Below, one piece after another: positions 6,827-12,909 of a stretch of 12,909 nt of DNA. The position numbers were made by a program, and so were the translations under genes. The notes below the pieces were generated by a model that had not been told where the DNA came from, ran no database searches, and was given only the letters and a program-made list of their open reading frames with translations. The number at the start of each line of letters is the position of its first letter. Position 1 is the first letter of the stretch. This stretch comes from Lachnospiraceae bacterium. GTDB lineage: Bacteria; Bacillota; Clostridia; Lachnospirales; Lachnospiraceae. Location of the stretch: assembly GCA_009774625.1 (NCBI GenBank), contig VSOB01000075.1:1-12909 (forward strand), read 5' to 3'.

Positions 6827-6855
6827 ATTATAAAGAGTCTGTCCCAACCTGTCAA
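6827..6855 (-). promoter_or_regulatory. consensus sigma-A promoter for rubrerythrin
   Basis: On the - strand, TTGACA (6850-6855) and TATAAT (6827-6832) are perfect consensus hexamers separated by 17 bases. This is the strongest promoter by sequence in the window. The predicted start is near 6820, inside the adjacent inverted repeat. Confidence 0.92.
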
Positions 6856-6965
6856 CACCTTTTTGATAAAATTTTCATTTACGATGCAGTCGCCATTTTC
6901 CACTCTGTGCCATATACCGGCTCTGTACCGGTCTGTGTCATATACCTGCCCTGTTTAAGCCTGCC

Positions 6966-7802
6966 TCATGCCCGGTTCATCACCATAAAATAAGCCAGTA
7001 CCAGCACGCCCAGTATAATCCGGTACCAGGCAAATACTTTAAAATTATGCCGCTTGATATAACCCATCAGAAATCTGATCACAATGACCGATACCACAAA
7101 CGCCACGATACAGCCCACTGCCAGAATGGTCCACTCCATACCGCTGACGCTCACACCTTCCAGCGCAAATTTTACGATCTTCAAAAGGCTGGCGCCAAAC
7201 ATTACCGGAATCGCCATAAAAAAGGTAAATTCCGCAGCCGCCGTTCTGGACACTCCCAGCAGCAGCGCTCCCACAATGGTGGAACCGGAGCGGGATGTGC
7301 CGGGGAATATGCCTGCAATCAACTGAAAGATACCGATGACAAACGCCACGGGCAATGTAATCTGTCCAATGTTTTTCATCCTGGGCCGCTTCTTTTTATT
7401 GCGGTTTTCAATCAGGATAAATGCGATGCCGAATACGATCAACGCAATGGCAATGGACCAATAATTATAAAACAGCTCCTCAAACAGATCATCAAACGGC
7501 AGCCCAATCACCACTGCCGGAATACATCCTACGATCACTTTGATCCACATGGAAAATACGTCCTTGCGGATCAGACTGCCGCCGCCCAGACGGAACGGGA
7601 AAATCCGATTCCAGTACAGCATCACCACCGCCATAATCGCGCCGAGCTGGATCACCACCAGAAACATGGACCAGAACTCCGGCGTCACATCCAACTGTAC
7701 AAACTCTTCCAGTAAAATCATATGTCCTGTGCTGCTGATGGGCAGCCATTCCGTAATCCCCTCAACCACACCAAACAATACCGCTTTTAATATTTCTGCC
7801 AA
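6966..7802 (-). CDS. uppP: undecaprenyl-diphosphatase (UppP/BacA)
   Basis: This 278-residue polytopic membrane enzyme dephosphorylates undecaprenyl pyrophosphate to regenerate the lipid carrier for peptidoglycan and wall-polymer synthesis. Overproduction of this family confers bacitracin resistance. Both signature motifs are intact: EGITEWLPISSTGH (14-27), with the catalytic-region glutamates Glu14 and Glu18, and PGTSRSGSTI (167-176). The length is typical. Translation starts at TTG (7802), with AGGAGG eight bases upstream. There is no ATG before Met28, which lies inside the first motif, so the TTG is secure. It begins 14 bases after the patatin-like gene and is probably translated from the same message. 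No bacitracin-sensing system is adjacent. I see no good terminator after it. Confidence 0.95.
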   Translation of the reverse strand: MAEILKAVLFGVVEGITEWLPISSTGHMILLEEFVQLDVTPEFWSMFLVVIQLGAIMAVVMLYWNRIFPFRLGGGSLIRKDVFSMWIKVIVGCIPAVVIGLPFDDLFEELFYNYWSIAIALIVFGIAFILIENRNKKKRPRMKNIGQITLPVAFVIGIFQLIAGIFPGTSRSGSTIVGALLLGVSRTAAAEFTFFMAIPVMFGASLLKIVKFALEGVSVSGMEWTILAVGCIVAFVVSVIVIRFLMGYIKRHNFKVFAWYRIILGVLVLAYFMVMNRA

Positions 7803-7816
7803 AACAACCCCTCCTG

Positions 7817-8665
7817 TTATGCCTGCAGATATGCAAGCAGCGCTTCATAATTTTCTTCTGCCTCCTGATACCCCTGCCGGTACAATGCCGTCAGCTTATC
7901 CCGGTCTTTCTCAATCCGTCCAATGCCGCTGGCCGTTTTGGGCCGGATGACAAAAGCCCTTCCCTTACGCTCCTGCTCCTCCAGATATCCTAACGTTTGA
8001 TGATAGGAAATATGTCTGTTTTTCATCAATTCATATACGCTGGGATATCTCAGATAGGCCAGTCGAATCAATCCCAGCGCTTTGGAACGCTCCTTTCGGT
8101 AGCCCACTTCCTTAGTCAGAATCACCACATTTTTCTGATTGCCGTCCAGAACAGATTTGCGGATCGGTATGGGGTCGGAAATGGCGCCGTCCAGATACAG
8201 CTTTTTTCCTATTTTCACATTTCTCGATACAAGAGGAAGCGAACTGGAAGCACGGACCGCTGTAATGTCCCGCTTCATATCCAGAAGCCGCAGATATTCC
8301 GGCCTGCCGCTGACGATATTGGTAACCACTGCATATGCCCTGCCCTGGTATCTGTCAAAGGCTTCATAATCATAGGGATTCAGCCATTCAGGGATCAGCT
8401 TATAGCAAAAATCCGCGGAAAACAAGTCTCCCGTCAGAAGCAGGCTGCGGAGACTGCAGTAATCTCTGCATCCAAGATAATCCACTGCCACATGAAATGC
8501 ACGTTTTTTCTGACCGGATAAATAGCTGCACATATGACAGGCTCCTGCCGATACCCCATAACAGCTCTCAAATAAAATACCCTTATCCATGAAAAATTCA
8601 AGCACGCCGCATGTATACATCCCTTTCATGCCGCCGCCTTCCAGTACCAGTCCTGCCTGATACAT
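7817..8665 (-). CDS. patatin-like phospholipase family protein
   Basis: This is a predicted serine lipid acyl hydrolase of 282 residues, resembling the bacterial YjjU-like patatin group. With residue 1 at 8665, the oxyanion-hole glycine loop is EGGGMKG (9-15), the nucleophile elbow is GVSAG with Ser39, and the dyad aspartate is Asp159 in DGA, where DGG or DGA is usual. All catalytic elements are present, so it should be active. There is no signal peptide, implying a cytoplasmic or membrane-associated role. The substrate is unknown. An ATG at 8686 would add seven residues. I prefer 8665 because AAGGA lies five bases upstream and family members normally begin a few residues before the glycine loop. 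It is followed 14 bases later by uppP, which suggests co-expression in membrane lipid metabolism, though that link is inference. Confidence 0.88.
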   Translation of the reverse strand: MYQAGLVLEGGGMKGMYTCGVLEFFMDKGILFESCYGVSAGACHMCSYLSGQKKRAFHVAVDYLGCRDYCSLRSLLLTGDLFSADFCYKLIPEWLNPYDYEAFDRYQGRAYAVVTNIVSGRPEYLRLLDMKRDITAVRASSSLPLVSRNVKIGKKLYLDGAISDPIPIRKSVLDGNQKNVVILTKEVGYRKERSKALGLIRLAYLRYPSVYELMKNRHISYHQTLGYLEEQERKGRAFVIRPKTASGIGRIEKDRDKLTALYRQGYQEAEENYEALLAYLQA

Positions 8666-8710
8666 CTGATTCCTTACCACTGCCATCGCCGGAATCCGCC
8701 TGCCTTTCTT

Positions 8711-8740
8711 ACTATATATTATACCGGGCTATGGTGTCAA
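8711..8740 (-). promoter_or_regulatory. probable promoter for the patatin-uppP pair
   Basis: On the - strand, TTGACA (8735-8740) is followed after 18 bases by TATAGT (8711-8716). An overlapping TATATA would give 16 bases. A TATAAT lies only 11 bases from TTGACA, which is too close to pair with it. The promoter begins ten bases after the aminotransferase stop, so the pair can be expressed independently. Confidence 0.5.
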
Positions 8741-8749
8741 AACACGCCA

Positions 8750-9949
8750 TTATTTCTGTCTGTGCGGGTACTCCTGCTCCACAAATCTGCGGAGCACCGG
8801 CAGAGAACGCAGTACCTTTTCTGTCTCCACACAGTAGGCCATACGGAAATATCCAGGACAGCCAAAACCGTCTCCCGGCACCAGGATCAGATCATAGTTT
8901 CTGGCCTTTGCACAAAATACCGCCGCATCCTCTTCCAGCGCTCTGGGAAAGAGGTAAAATGTACCGCCCGGTTCCACACAGGTAAAGCCCAACTTTGTCA
9001 ATTCCTGAAACAGTAGATTTTTATTTCTCTCATAAACAGATAAATCGGCTGTCAGACTCAGATTTTCCGCCACGGCAAGTTGAATCAGAGACGCAGGGCA
9101 ATTGTGCCCTGTCTCTCTGGAAATCTGCCCGCACATCTGGATGATCCTGGCCGCATCCTCACAGGCCGGATTTACAGCTATATATCCGATCCGTTCCCCC
9201 GGAAGGGAAAGGGACTTGGAAAAGGAATAACACATCAATGTATTGTCGTAGCAGGCCGATACCACCGGCGCTTCCACTCCTGCAAACACAATTTCACGAT
9301 AAGGTTCATCGGAAATCAGATAAATCTCATGCCCGTATTCCCCGGCCTTCCGCTGCAGAATCGCAGCCAGCCTCTGGAGTGTTTCCCCGGAATAAACGAT
9401 TCCGGAAGGATTGTTGGGCGTATTGATCAGAACAGCGGCTGTCTTTTCTGACAGCATCTTCTCAAACGCATCAAAATGAATCTGAAATGTCTCCGTATCT
9501 GCCGGCACCACCTTCAGTTTTGCCCCGGTTCCATTTACATATGGAATATATTCGGAAAAACATGGGGCAAAAGTAAGCACCTCATCTCCGGGTTCCGTTA
9601 CTGCCCGTACCGCATGGGCAATCGCCCCGGCAGCCCCCGACGTCATAAAAATATCCTCCGCCTGATACGGTATCCCGAACCGCTCCCGCAAAGACCCGGC
9701 TACCGCCTCCCGCACACTCCCGATACCCAGCGACGGACTGTAGCCGTGAAGCTCCATCGGATCCTTCTCCTGTAACAGCCGTATCATCGTCCGGGTTACC
9801 TCCTTTGGAACGGCCACGGACGGATTGCCCAGGCTGAAATCAAACACATTCTCATATCCGATTTCCTTTCCCCGTGCGGCGGCAAATTCCGACAGTTCCC
9901 GGATCACCGATTTTCCCTGAAGCATTGTTACATAATGACTGGCTATCAT
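8750..9949 (-). CDS. PLP-dependent class I/II aminotransferase
   Basis: This 399-residue fold-type I enzyme transfers amino groups between an amino acid and a 2-oxo acid. It carries the expected elements: NTPNNPSG (177-183) for cofactor and substrate contact, SDEPY (213-217) with Asp214 and Tyr217, and the Schiff-base lysine Lys245 in SFSKSLSLPGER, followed by Arg253 for the cofactor phosphate. HGYSPSLGIGSVREAV near residue 68 is the usual substrate-loop region. It belongs to the broad aspartate aminotransferase-like group. The exact substrate cannot be read from sequence. The ATG at 9949 has GGAGG five bases upstream, and an ATG at 9973 is not supported by a comparable site. It has its own promoter, divergent from the HD-GYP gene, and appears monocistronic. 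Confidence 0.9.
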   Translation of the reverse strand: MIASHYVTMLQGKSVIRELSEFAAARGKEIGYENVFDFSLGNPSVAVPKEVTRTMIRLLQEKDPMELHGYSPSLGIGSVREAVAGSLRERFGIPYQAEDIFMTSGAAGAIAHAVRAVTEPGDEVLTFAPCFSEYIPYVNGTGAKLKVVPADTETFQIHFDAFEKMLSEKTAAVLINTPNNPSGIVYSGETLQRLAAILQRKAGEYGHEIYLISDEPYREIVFAGVEAPVVSACYDNTLMCYSFSKSLSLPGERIGYIAVNPACEDAARIIQMCGQISRETGHNCPASLIQLAVAENLSLTADLSVYERNKNLLFQELTKLGFTCVEPGGTFYLFPRALEEDAAVFCAKARNYDLILVPGDGFGCPGYFRMAYCVETEKVLRSLPVLRRFVEQEYPHRQK

Positions 9950-10005
9950 ACACGCCTCCCTCTTCCCTTGCAAAGCTCTCTGGCAGGGATTTCCATATGC
10001 CTTTT

Positions 10006-10034
10006 ATCATAGTCCAAAACACTGTCTTTGTCCA
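10006..10034 (-). promoter_or_regulatory. promoter for the aminotransferase
   Basis: On the - strand, TGGACA (10029-10034) and TATGAT (10006-10011) are separated by 17 bases, each one base from consensus. The predicted leader is about 50 bases and ends in GGGAGG. Confidence 0.65.
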
Positions 10035-10066
10035 GTCACAATCAAAGAGACGTCATAGTCGTTTTT

Positions 10067-10082
10067 CCGCATATATACGCGG
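10067..10082. promoter_or_regulatory. near-palindrome between divergent promoters
   Basis: CCGCATATATACGCGG is symmetric at 14 of 16 positions and sits 19 bases upstream of the HD-GYP -35 and 33 bases from the aminotransferase -35. The position suits a regulator of either gene, but no known consensus is matched. Confidence 0.35.
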
Positions 10083-10100
10083 TGTTTCGCCACTCCACAG

Positions 10101-10129
10101 TTGACTATCCGCCCGAAAAGTTCTATAAT
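10101..10129 (+). promoter_or_regulatory. sigma-A promoter for the HD-GYP gene
   Basis: TTGACT (10101-10106) and TATAAT (10124-10129) are separated by 17 bases. Transcription should start near 10136, leaving about 46 bases before the ATG. That is too short for a cyclic-di-GMP riboswitch. Confidence 0.85.
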
Positions 10130-10181
10130 TTATACAAAGAGACAGCACCGCTCAGGTTCTAAAGAAAAGTGAGGTAAGAGT

Positions 10182-11312
10182 ATGAAAAAGGTTGCTTACG
10201 CGCAATTAAGACCCGGAATGGTAACCGCCGAGGATGTTTATGCAATGAACGGCCAGCAGTTGCTGGTACCGAAGGGAACCACATTAACAGAGCTTAAGCT
10301 CCAGTTGCTCCATGTTTTTTCCATTCGTTCCATACGAATCGAAGATGACATCCCCGAAACAGATGCCGCTTCTGCAGAATCCGGCAGCAGTTATTTCGGT
10401 GCCAATATTCCCAATTTCACTTCCAAACTCCCTCAGAAAGTAAGAGAAGCACGTGTAAAGGAAATCGAAGCCTATAAAGAAACCTATGAAGAAGGACTGA
10501 ATTATTTTCAGGTTGCTGTCAATAATCTTGTGGAAAAAAATACCGATCTGAATGTGGATACCATATTAAATCAGACAGTTTCCTTGCTGGATCATAAAGG
10601 CAGACACAGCAGTATTCTGGAAATGCTGATCTATATGAAAGAATATGACAGCAGTGTCTACGCCCACTGTATCAACACTTCTCTTCTCTGCAATATGCTG
10701 GCTCACTGGCTGGAATACAACGAAGCGGACTGCCGCATGGCGGCTGCCTGCGGACTGTTTCACGATGTAGGTCAGCTTGCCATTCCGGAAGAGATCATCC
10801 AGAAGCCCGGCCCTCTGACCCCTCAGGAGCGTGAGCTTATCAATACGCATGCAGAAAAGGGGTATGACATGTTAAAAGAGTTCGGAGTGGAAGAAACCAT
10901 CCGCCTTTCCGCCCTGATGCATCATGAAAAGTGCGACGGCACCGGTTATCCCCGCGGACTTAAAGGGGAACAGATCGACCGCTTCGCCAAGCTGGTTACC
11001 ATCTGCGATATTTATGATGCCATGACTTCTGACCGGCCTTACCGGAAAGCGATGGCTCCGTTTGCCGTCATTGAGCATTTTGAAAATGAAGGACTGCGTA
11101 AGTTTGATACCCGTTCCATACTTACCTTCCTGGAAAATACAGTCAATACCTATCTGAACTGCCCGGTGCGCTTAAGTAACGGTATGGTGGGTTATGTGGT
11201 ATTTATCAACCGGGGACGTCTCGGCCGCCCCACCATCCAATGCGGCAATGAATTTGTGGATCTGAGCAGACAGAACGATCTGTCCATCGCGGAAATGCTT
11301 CCGGTGGTATAA
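10182..11312 (+). CDS. HD-GYP domain protein, probable cyclic-di-GMP phosphodiesterase
   Basis: This 376-residue cytoplasmic protein is likely to hydrolyse cyclic di-GMP or a related cyclic dinucleotide. Residues 1-60 form a small beta-rich N-terminal module (LRPGMVTAEDVY, followed by LLVPKGTTLT) common in front of HD-GYP domains, then a linker with a helical stretch at 83-120. The HD-GYP domain spans about 145-310. Metal-binding and signature residues include His162, His194-Asp195, His223, the GYP element HHEKCDGTGYP (247-257) and Asp276. The HD motif reads HDVGQ where HDxGK is usual. The C-terminal 50 residues are a small beta domain (GMVGYVVFIN). There is no receiver, PAS or membrane segment, so the input signal is unclear. 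Start support is GAGG eight bases upstream. The gene has its own promoter and terminator. Confidence 0.92.
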   Translation: MKKVAYAQLRPGMVTAEDVYAMNGQQLLVPKGTTLTELKLQLLHVFSIRSIRIEDDIPETDAASAESGSSYFGANIPNFTSKLPQKVREARVKEIEAYKETYEEGLNYFQVAVNNLVEKNTDLNVDTILNQTVSLLDHKGRHSSILEMLIYMKEYDSSVYAHCINTSLLCNMLAHWLEYNEADCRMAAACGLFHDVGQLAIPEEIIQKPGPLTPQERELINTHAEKGYDMLKEFGVEETIRLSALMHHEKCDGTGYPRGLKGEQIDRFAKLVTICDIYDAMTSDRPYRKAMAPFAVIEHFENEGLRKFDTRSILTFLENTVNTYLNCPVRLSNGMVGYVVFINRGRLGRPTIQCGNEFVDLSRQNDLSIAEMLPVV

Positions 11313-11351
11313 CTTCGGTATCACAGTAAGGCAATACGATAGAAAATGCAG

Positions 11352-11393
11352 AAAAAGACGAGGCAAAAACGGTTGTTTTTACCCGTCTTTTTT
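11352..11393. terminator. bidirectional terminator between HD-GYP and GNAT genes
   Basis: AAAAAGACG (11352-11360) pairs with CGTCTTTTT (11384-11392). Inside this, AAAAAC (11365-11370) pairs with GTTTTT (11375-11380) around GGTT. The run of T ending at 11393 serves the + strand. The A run at 11352-11356 gives a U tract for the gene ending at 11424 on the - strand. Confidence 0.8.
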
Positions 11394-11423
11394 ATTTCCA
11401 GGCAAAGTCCTCCGCACCTACTA

Positions 11424-12152
11424 TCATTTTTTGTCAATCGGATACATATAAATTTCCATACCGTCCCGGCCTGCCTCTTCCAGCTTATAAAAACCAAGTT
11501 TCTGCAGCAGCCCCACAGAAGCCTGATTTTCCGGATGCACTCTGGACAGGACCCGCTCACAGTCGATTTCCTGTTTCACATAGTCCAGTATGCCGCTGCA
11601 CACCTCATATCCATAGCCCTGCCGCTGCCACGGCACCCCGATCACAAATCCCAGTTCCACTTCTCCTTCTTTTGGCTCCACTCCCGCCCGTCCGATCACC
11701 GTGCCGGATATCTTATCCTCTATTATCCATATGCCATAACCATAAAACTCATAGACATATTTTCTGTAATCTTCAATGTATCTGCGTTCTTGCTCCCTGT
11801 CCTCATACAGATTTTCCATAAATCTGGTAACAGAAGCATCCGCATAGATTTCATAAAGCCGGTCCACATCCATAGCGGTCATCTCCCGCAGCCTGCACCG
11901 TCCCGTCTCCAGAATCTCCCAGGGCTGTCCCGCCAGCCGTCTGTACAGGCGGATCAGATCCCCCGGCTCCAGTTCTTCCACATGCTCCACCGCATAGGGA
12001 AGCCCGGTAAAGTCCTCTTTCCGGTTTTCTTCTGTCAGAATGGCAGCCGCCTTTTCCCCTCTGGCAAGAAGTGTCCTTAATAATGTGAGATTATCTGTCA
12101 GATACAGGACGCCCCGGTCCTGTCGTCCGTCAATCAATATTTTCTTTACCAT
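11424..12152 (-). CDS. GNAT-family N-acetyltransferase with extra N-terminal module
   Basis: This 242-residue protein transfers an acyl group from acyl-CoA to an unknown amine acceptor. The C-terminal GNAT domain starts at about residue 82 (LETGRCRLREMTAMDVDRLY, RimJ/RimL-like) and contains the CoA pyrophosphate loop WQRQGYG (175-181), then HPENQASVGLLQKLGF (206-221), the usual final core element. Residues 1-80 (ILIDGRQDRGVLYLTDNLTLL, then AVEHVEELEPGDLIRLYRRLAG) are an added alpha/beta module. From memory similar modules occur in Lachnospiraceae acetyltransferases and look like a degenerate Rossmann or HAD-like piece without catalytic aspartates, but I cannot confirm this. The ATG at 12152 is chosen because AAGGGA lies about six bases upstream. 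An ATG at 12179 would add nine residues. It is monocistronic and divergent from the cyclophilin gene. Confidence 0.87.
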   Translation of the reverse strand: MVKKILIDGRQDRGVLYLTDNLTLLRTLLARGEKAAAILTEENRKEDFTGLPYAVEHVEELEPGDLIRLYRRLAGQPWEILETGRCRLREMTAMDVDRLYEIYADASVTRFMENLYEDREQERRYIEDYRKYVYEFYGYGIWIIEDKISGTVIGRAGVEPKEGEVELGFVIGVPWQRQGYGYEVCSGILDYVKQEIDCERVLSRVHPENQASVGLLQKLGFYKLEEAGRDGMEIYMYPIDKK

Positions 12153-12265
12153 ACAGGTCCCTTCCCGAAAAGCAAACACCTTTACGAAATGACTTTTATC
12201 TATTACAATACAAAAGAATACCGCAATAAACTTATTATATTATAACAGAAAGGAAACAAAATACC

Positions 12266-12787
12266 ATGCAAAATCCAGTGATTACGATTACTATGGAAAA
12301 CGGAGACATCATTAAAGCAGAGCTGTATCCCCACATCGCGCCCAACACGGTCAATAACTTTATCAGCCTCGTTCAGAAGCATTTTTATGACGGACTGATT
12401 TTCCACCGTGTGATCAAGGGCTTTATGATTCAGGGCGGCGACCCGGAAGGCAGCGGTATGGGCGGACCCGGCTACGGTATCAGAGGAGAATTTACACAGA
12501 ATGGTTTTCCCAATGATTTAAAACACACAGAAGGCGTTTTGTCTATGGCCAGAAGTATGGCGCCGGACTCTGCCGGCAGCCAGTTCTTTATCATGCACAA
12601 AGCCGCTCCTCATCTGGACGGTTCCTATGCCGCTTTCGGACAGGTCAAAGAAGGTATGGACGCAGTAAACCGGATCGCAGAATGCCAGACAGACCGCTAT
12701 GATAACCGCCCCCTGGAGAATCAGGCTATCCGCACCATCACCGTGGAAACTTTCGGAGAAACATATCCGGAGCCGGAAACCATATAA
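12266..12787 (+). CDS. cyclophilin-type peptidyl-prolyl cis-trans isomerase
   Basis: This 173-residue single-domain cyclophilin accelerates proline isomerisation during protein folding. There is no signal peptide or lipobox, so it should be cytoplasmic. The active-site segments are intact: FHRVIKGFMIQGGDP (46-60) with Arg48 and Gln56, then SMARSMAPDSAGSQFFIM (93-110) with Phe108, and HLDGSYAAFGQV (116-127). The position equivalent to Trp121 of human cyclophilin A is His116, as in many bacterial members, which usually bind cyclosporin weakly. The ATG follows AAAGGAA at workable spacing. The 113 bases to the divergent acetyltransferase gene must hold both promoters. They are AT-rich with several TATAAT-like hexamers (12233-12244), but I cannot pick a convincing -35. 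No clear terminator follows it. Confidence 0.95.
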   Translation: MQNPVITITMENGDIIKAELYPHIAPNTVNNFISLVQKHFYDGLIFHRVIKGFMIQGGDPEGSGMGGPGYGIRGEFTQNGFPNDLKHTEGVLSMARSMAPDSAGSQFFIMHKAAPHLDGSYAAFGQVKEGMDAVNRIAECQTDRYDNRPLENQAIRTITVETFGETYPEPETI

Positions 12788-12803
12788 TCCGAACAGTTGT
12801 GCG

Positions 12804-12842
12804 TTCATATTTTATTTACATTTCATTTAAAGAAACTTAATT
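12804..12842 (+). promoter_or_regulatory. possible second Pho box at the window edge
   Basis: Four hexamers lie in exact 11-base register: TTCATA (12804), TTTACA (12815), TTTAAA (12826) and TTAATT (12837). The first two fit TT(A/C/T)A(C/T)A fully and the other two miss by one base. The region is AT-rich, so chance similarity is a real alternative. Confidence 0.35.
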
Positions 12843-12855
12843 CGCATAACATTTT

Positions 12856-12884
12856 TTATCCAAATTCATCTCTTATACTATAAC
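12856..12884 (+). promoter_or_regulatory. possible promoter for a gene beyond the right edge
   Basis: TTATCC (12856-12861) and TATAAC (12879-12884) are 17 bases apart. The -35 is poor, as would suit an activator-dependent promoter. No coding start follows within the remaining 25 bases, so this is only a candidate. Confidence 0.3.
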
Positions 12885-12909
12885 CATAAGATACAGCAAT
12901 TCACAACAC

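Noticed and set aside
6914..6932. ACCGG/CCGGT hairpin after uppP as a terminator
   Set aside because: The stem has only five pairs with a seven-base loop, and no U tract follows on the - strand.
7047..7715. A + strand open frame of over 200 codons opposite uppP
   Set aside because: It is antisense to uppP, whose signature motifs are intact. It has many His/Asn/Gln residues and no domain signal.
8717..8740. TTGACA with TATAAT as a promoter for the patatin gene
   Set aside because: The two hexamers are only 11 bases apart, too close for sigma-A. The TATAGT at 18-base spacing is the better partner.
10130..10181. Possible cyclic-di-GMP riboswitch before the HD-GYP gene
   Set aside because: The predicted leader is only about 46 bases and lacks the conserved core and paired helices of such riboswitches.

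Overview
This window looks like chromosomal DNA from a Gram-positive anaerobe of the Clostridia, most likely a Lachnospiraceae member. The evidence is a roughly balanced base composition, strong GGAGG-type ribosome binding sites, near-consensus sigma-A promoters, a rubrerythrin with its rubredoxin domain at the N-terminus, a Lys/Ala-repeat protein resembling DUF6465, and a free-standing HD-GYP protein. The assignment rests on family resemblance only. I see no rRNA, tRNA, CRISPR array, insertion sequence, phage gene or attachment site. All intergenic gaps are shorter than 300 bases.

Layout. (1) 128-1468 (+) is a single-pass membrane protein with a long basic N-terminal tail. It converges on 1578-2027 (-), a Lys/Ala-rich repeat protein, and the two share a bidirectional terminator. 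(2) 2163-5984 (-) is a compact phosphate-response operon. It is transcribed as a Na+/phosphate cotransporter fused to PhoU, then an OmpR/PhoB-type response regulator, then a PhoR-type histidine kinase. Its promoter carries three TTTTACAT repeats in exact 11-bp phase, a probable Pho box that also supplies the -35 element. (3) 6225-6764 (-) is a reverse-type rubrerythrin with a consensus promoter and a 23-bp perfect inverted repeat at the predicted transcription start. (4) 6966-8665 (-) is undecaprenyl-diphosphatase (TTG start) preceded by a patatin-like lipid hydrolase, 14 bases apart. (5) 8750-9949 (-) is a class I/II aminotransferase, divergent from 10182-11312 (+), an HD-GYP protein. (6) 11424-12152 (-) is a GNAT acetyltransferase with an extra N-terminal module, divergent from 12266-12787 (+), a small cyclophilin. 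The last 122 bases are an AT-rich upstream region with no gene.

How the genes fit together. The clearest unit is the phosphate operon. Importer, PhoU-type signalling domain, sensor kinase and regulator sit behind what looks like the regulator's own binding site, which predicts an autoregulated loop. A weaker set of four phased PhoP-like hexamers at 12804-12842 suggests that the gene beyond the right edge may belong to the same regulon. The other genes are housekeeping or stress functions: peroxide defence, cell-wall lipid-carrier recycling, lipid hydrolysis, protein folding and signalling. I found no convincing evidence of a wholly new system. The most informative signals are regulatory, together with two poorly characterised basic-tailed proteins at the left end.
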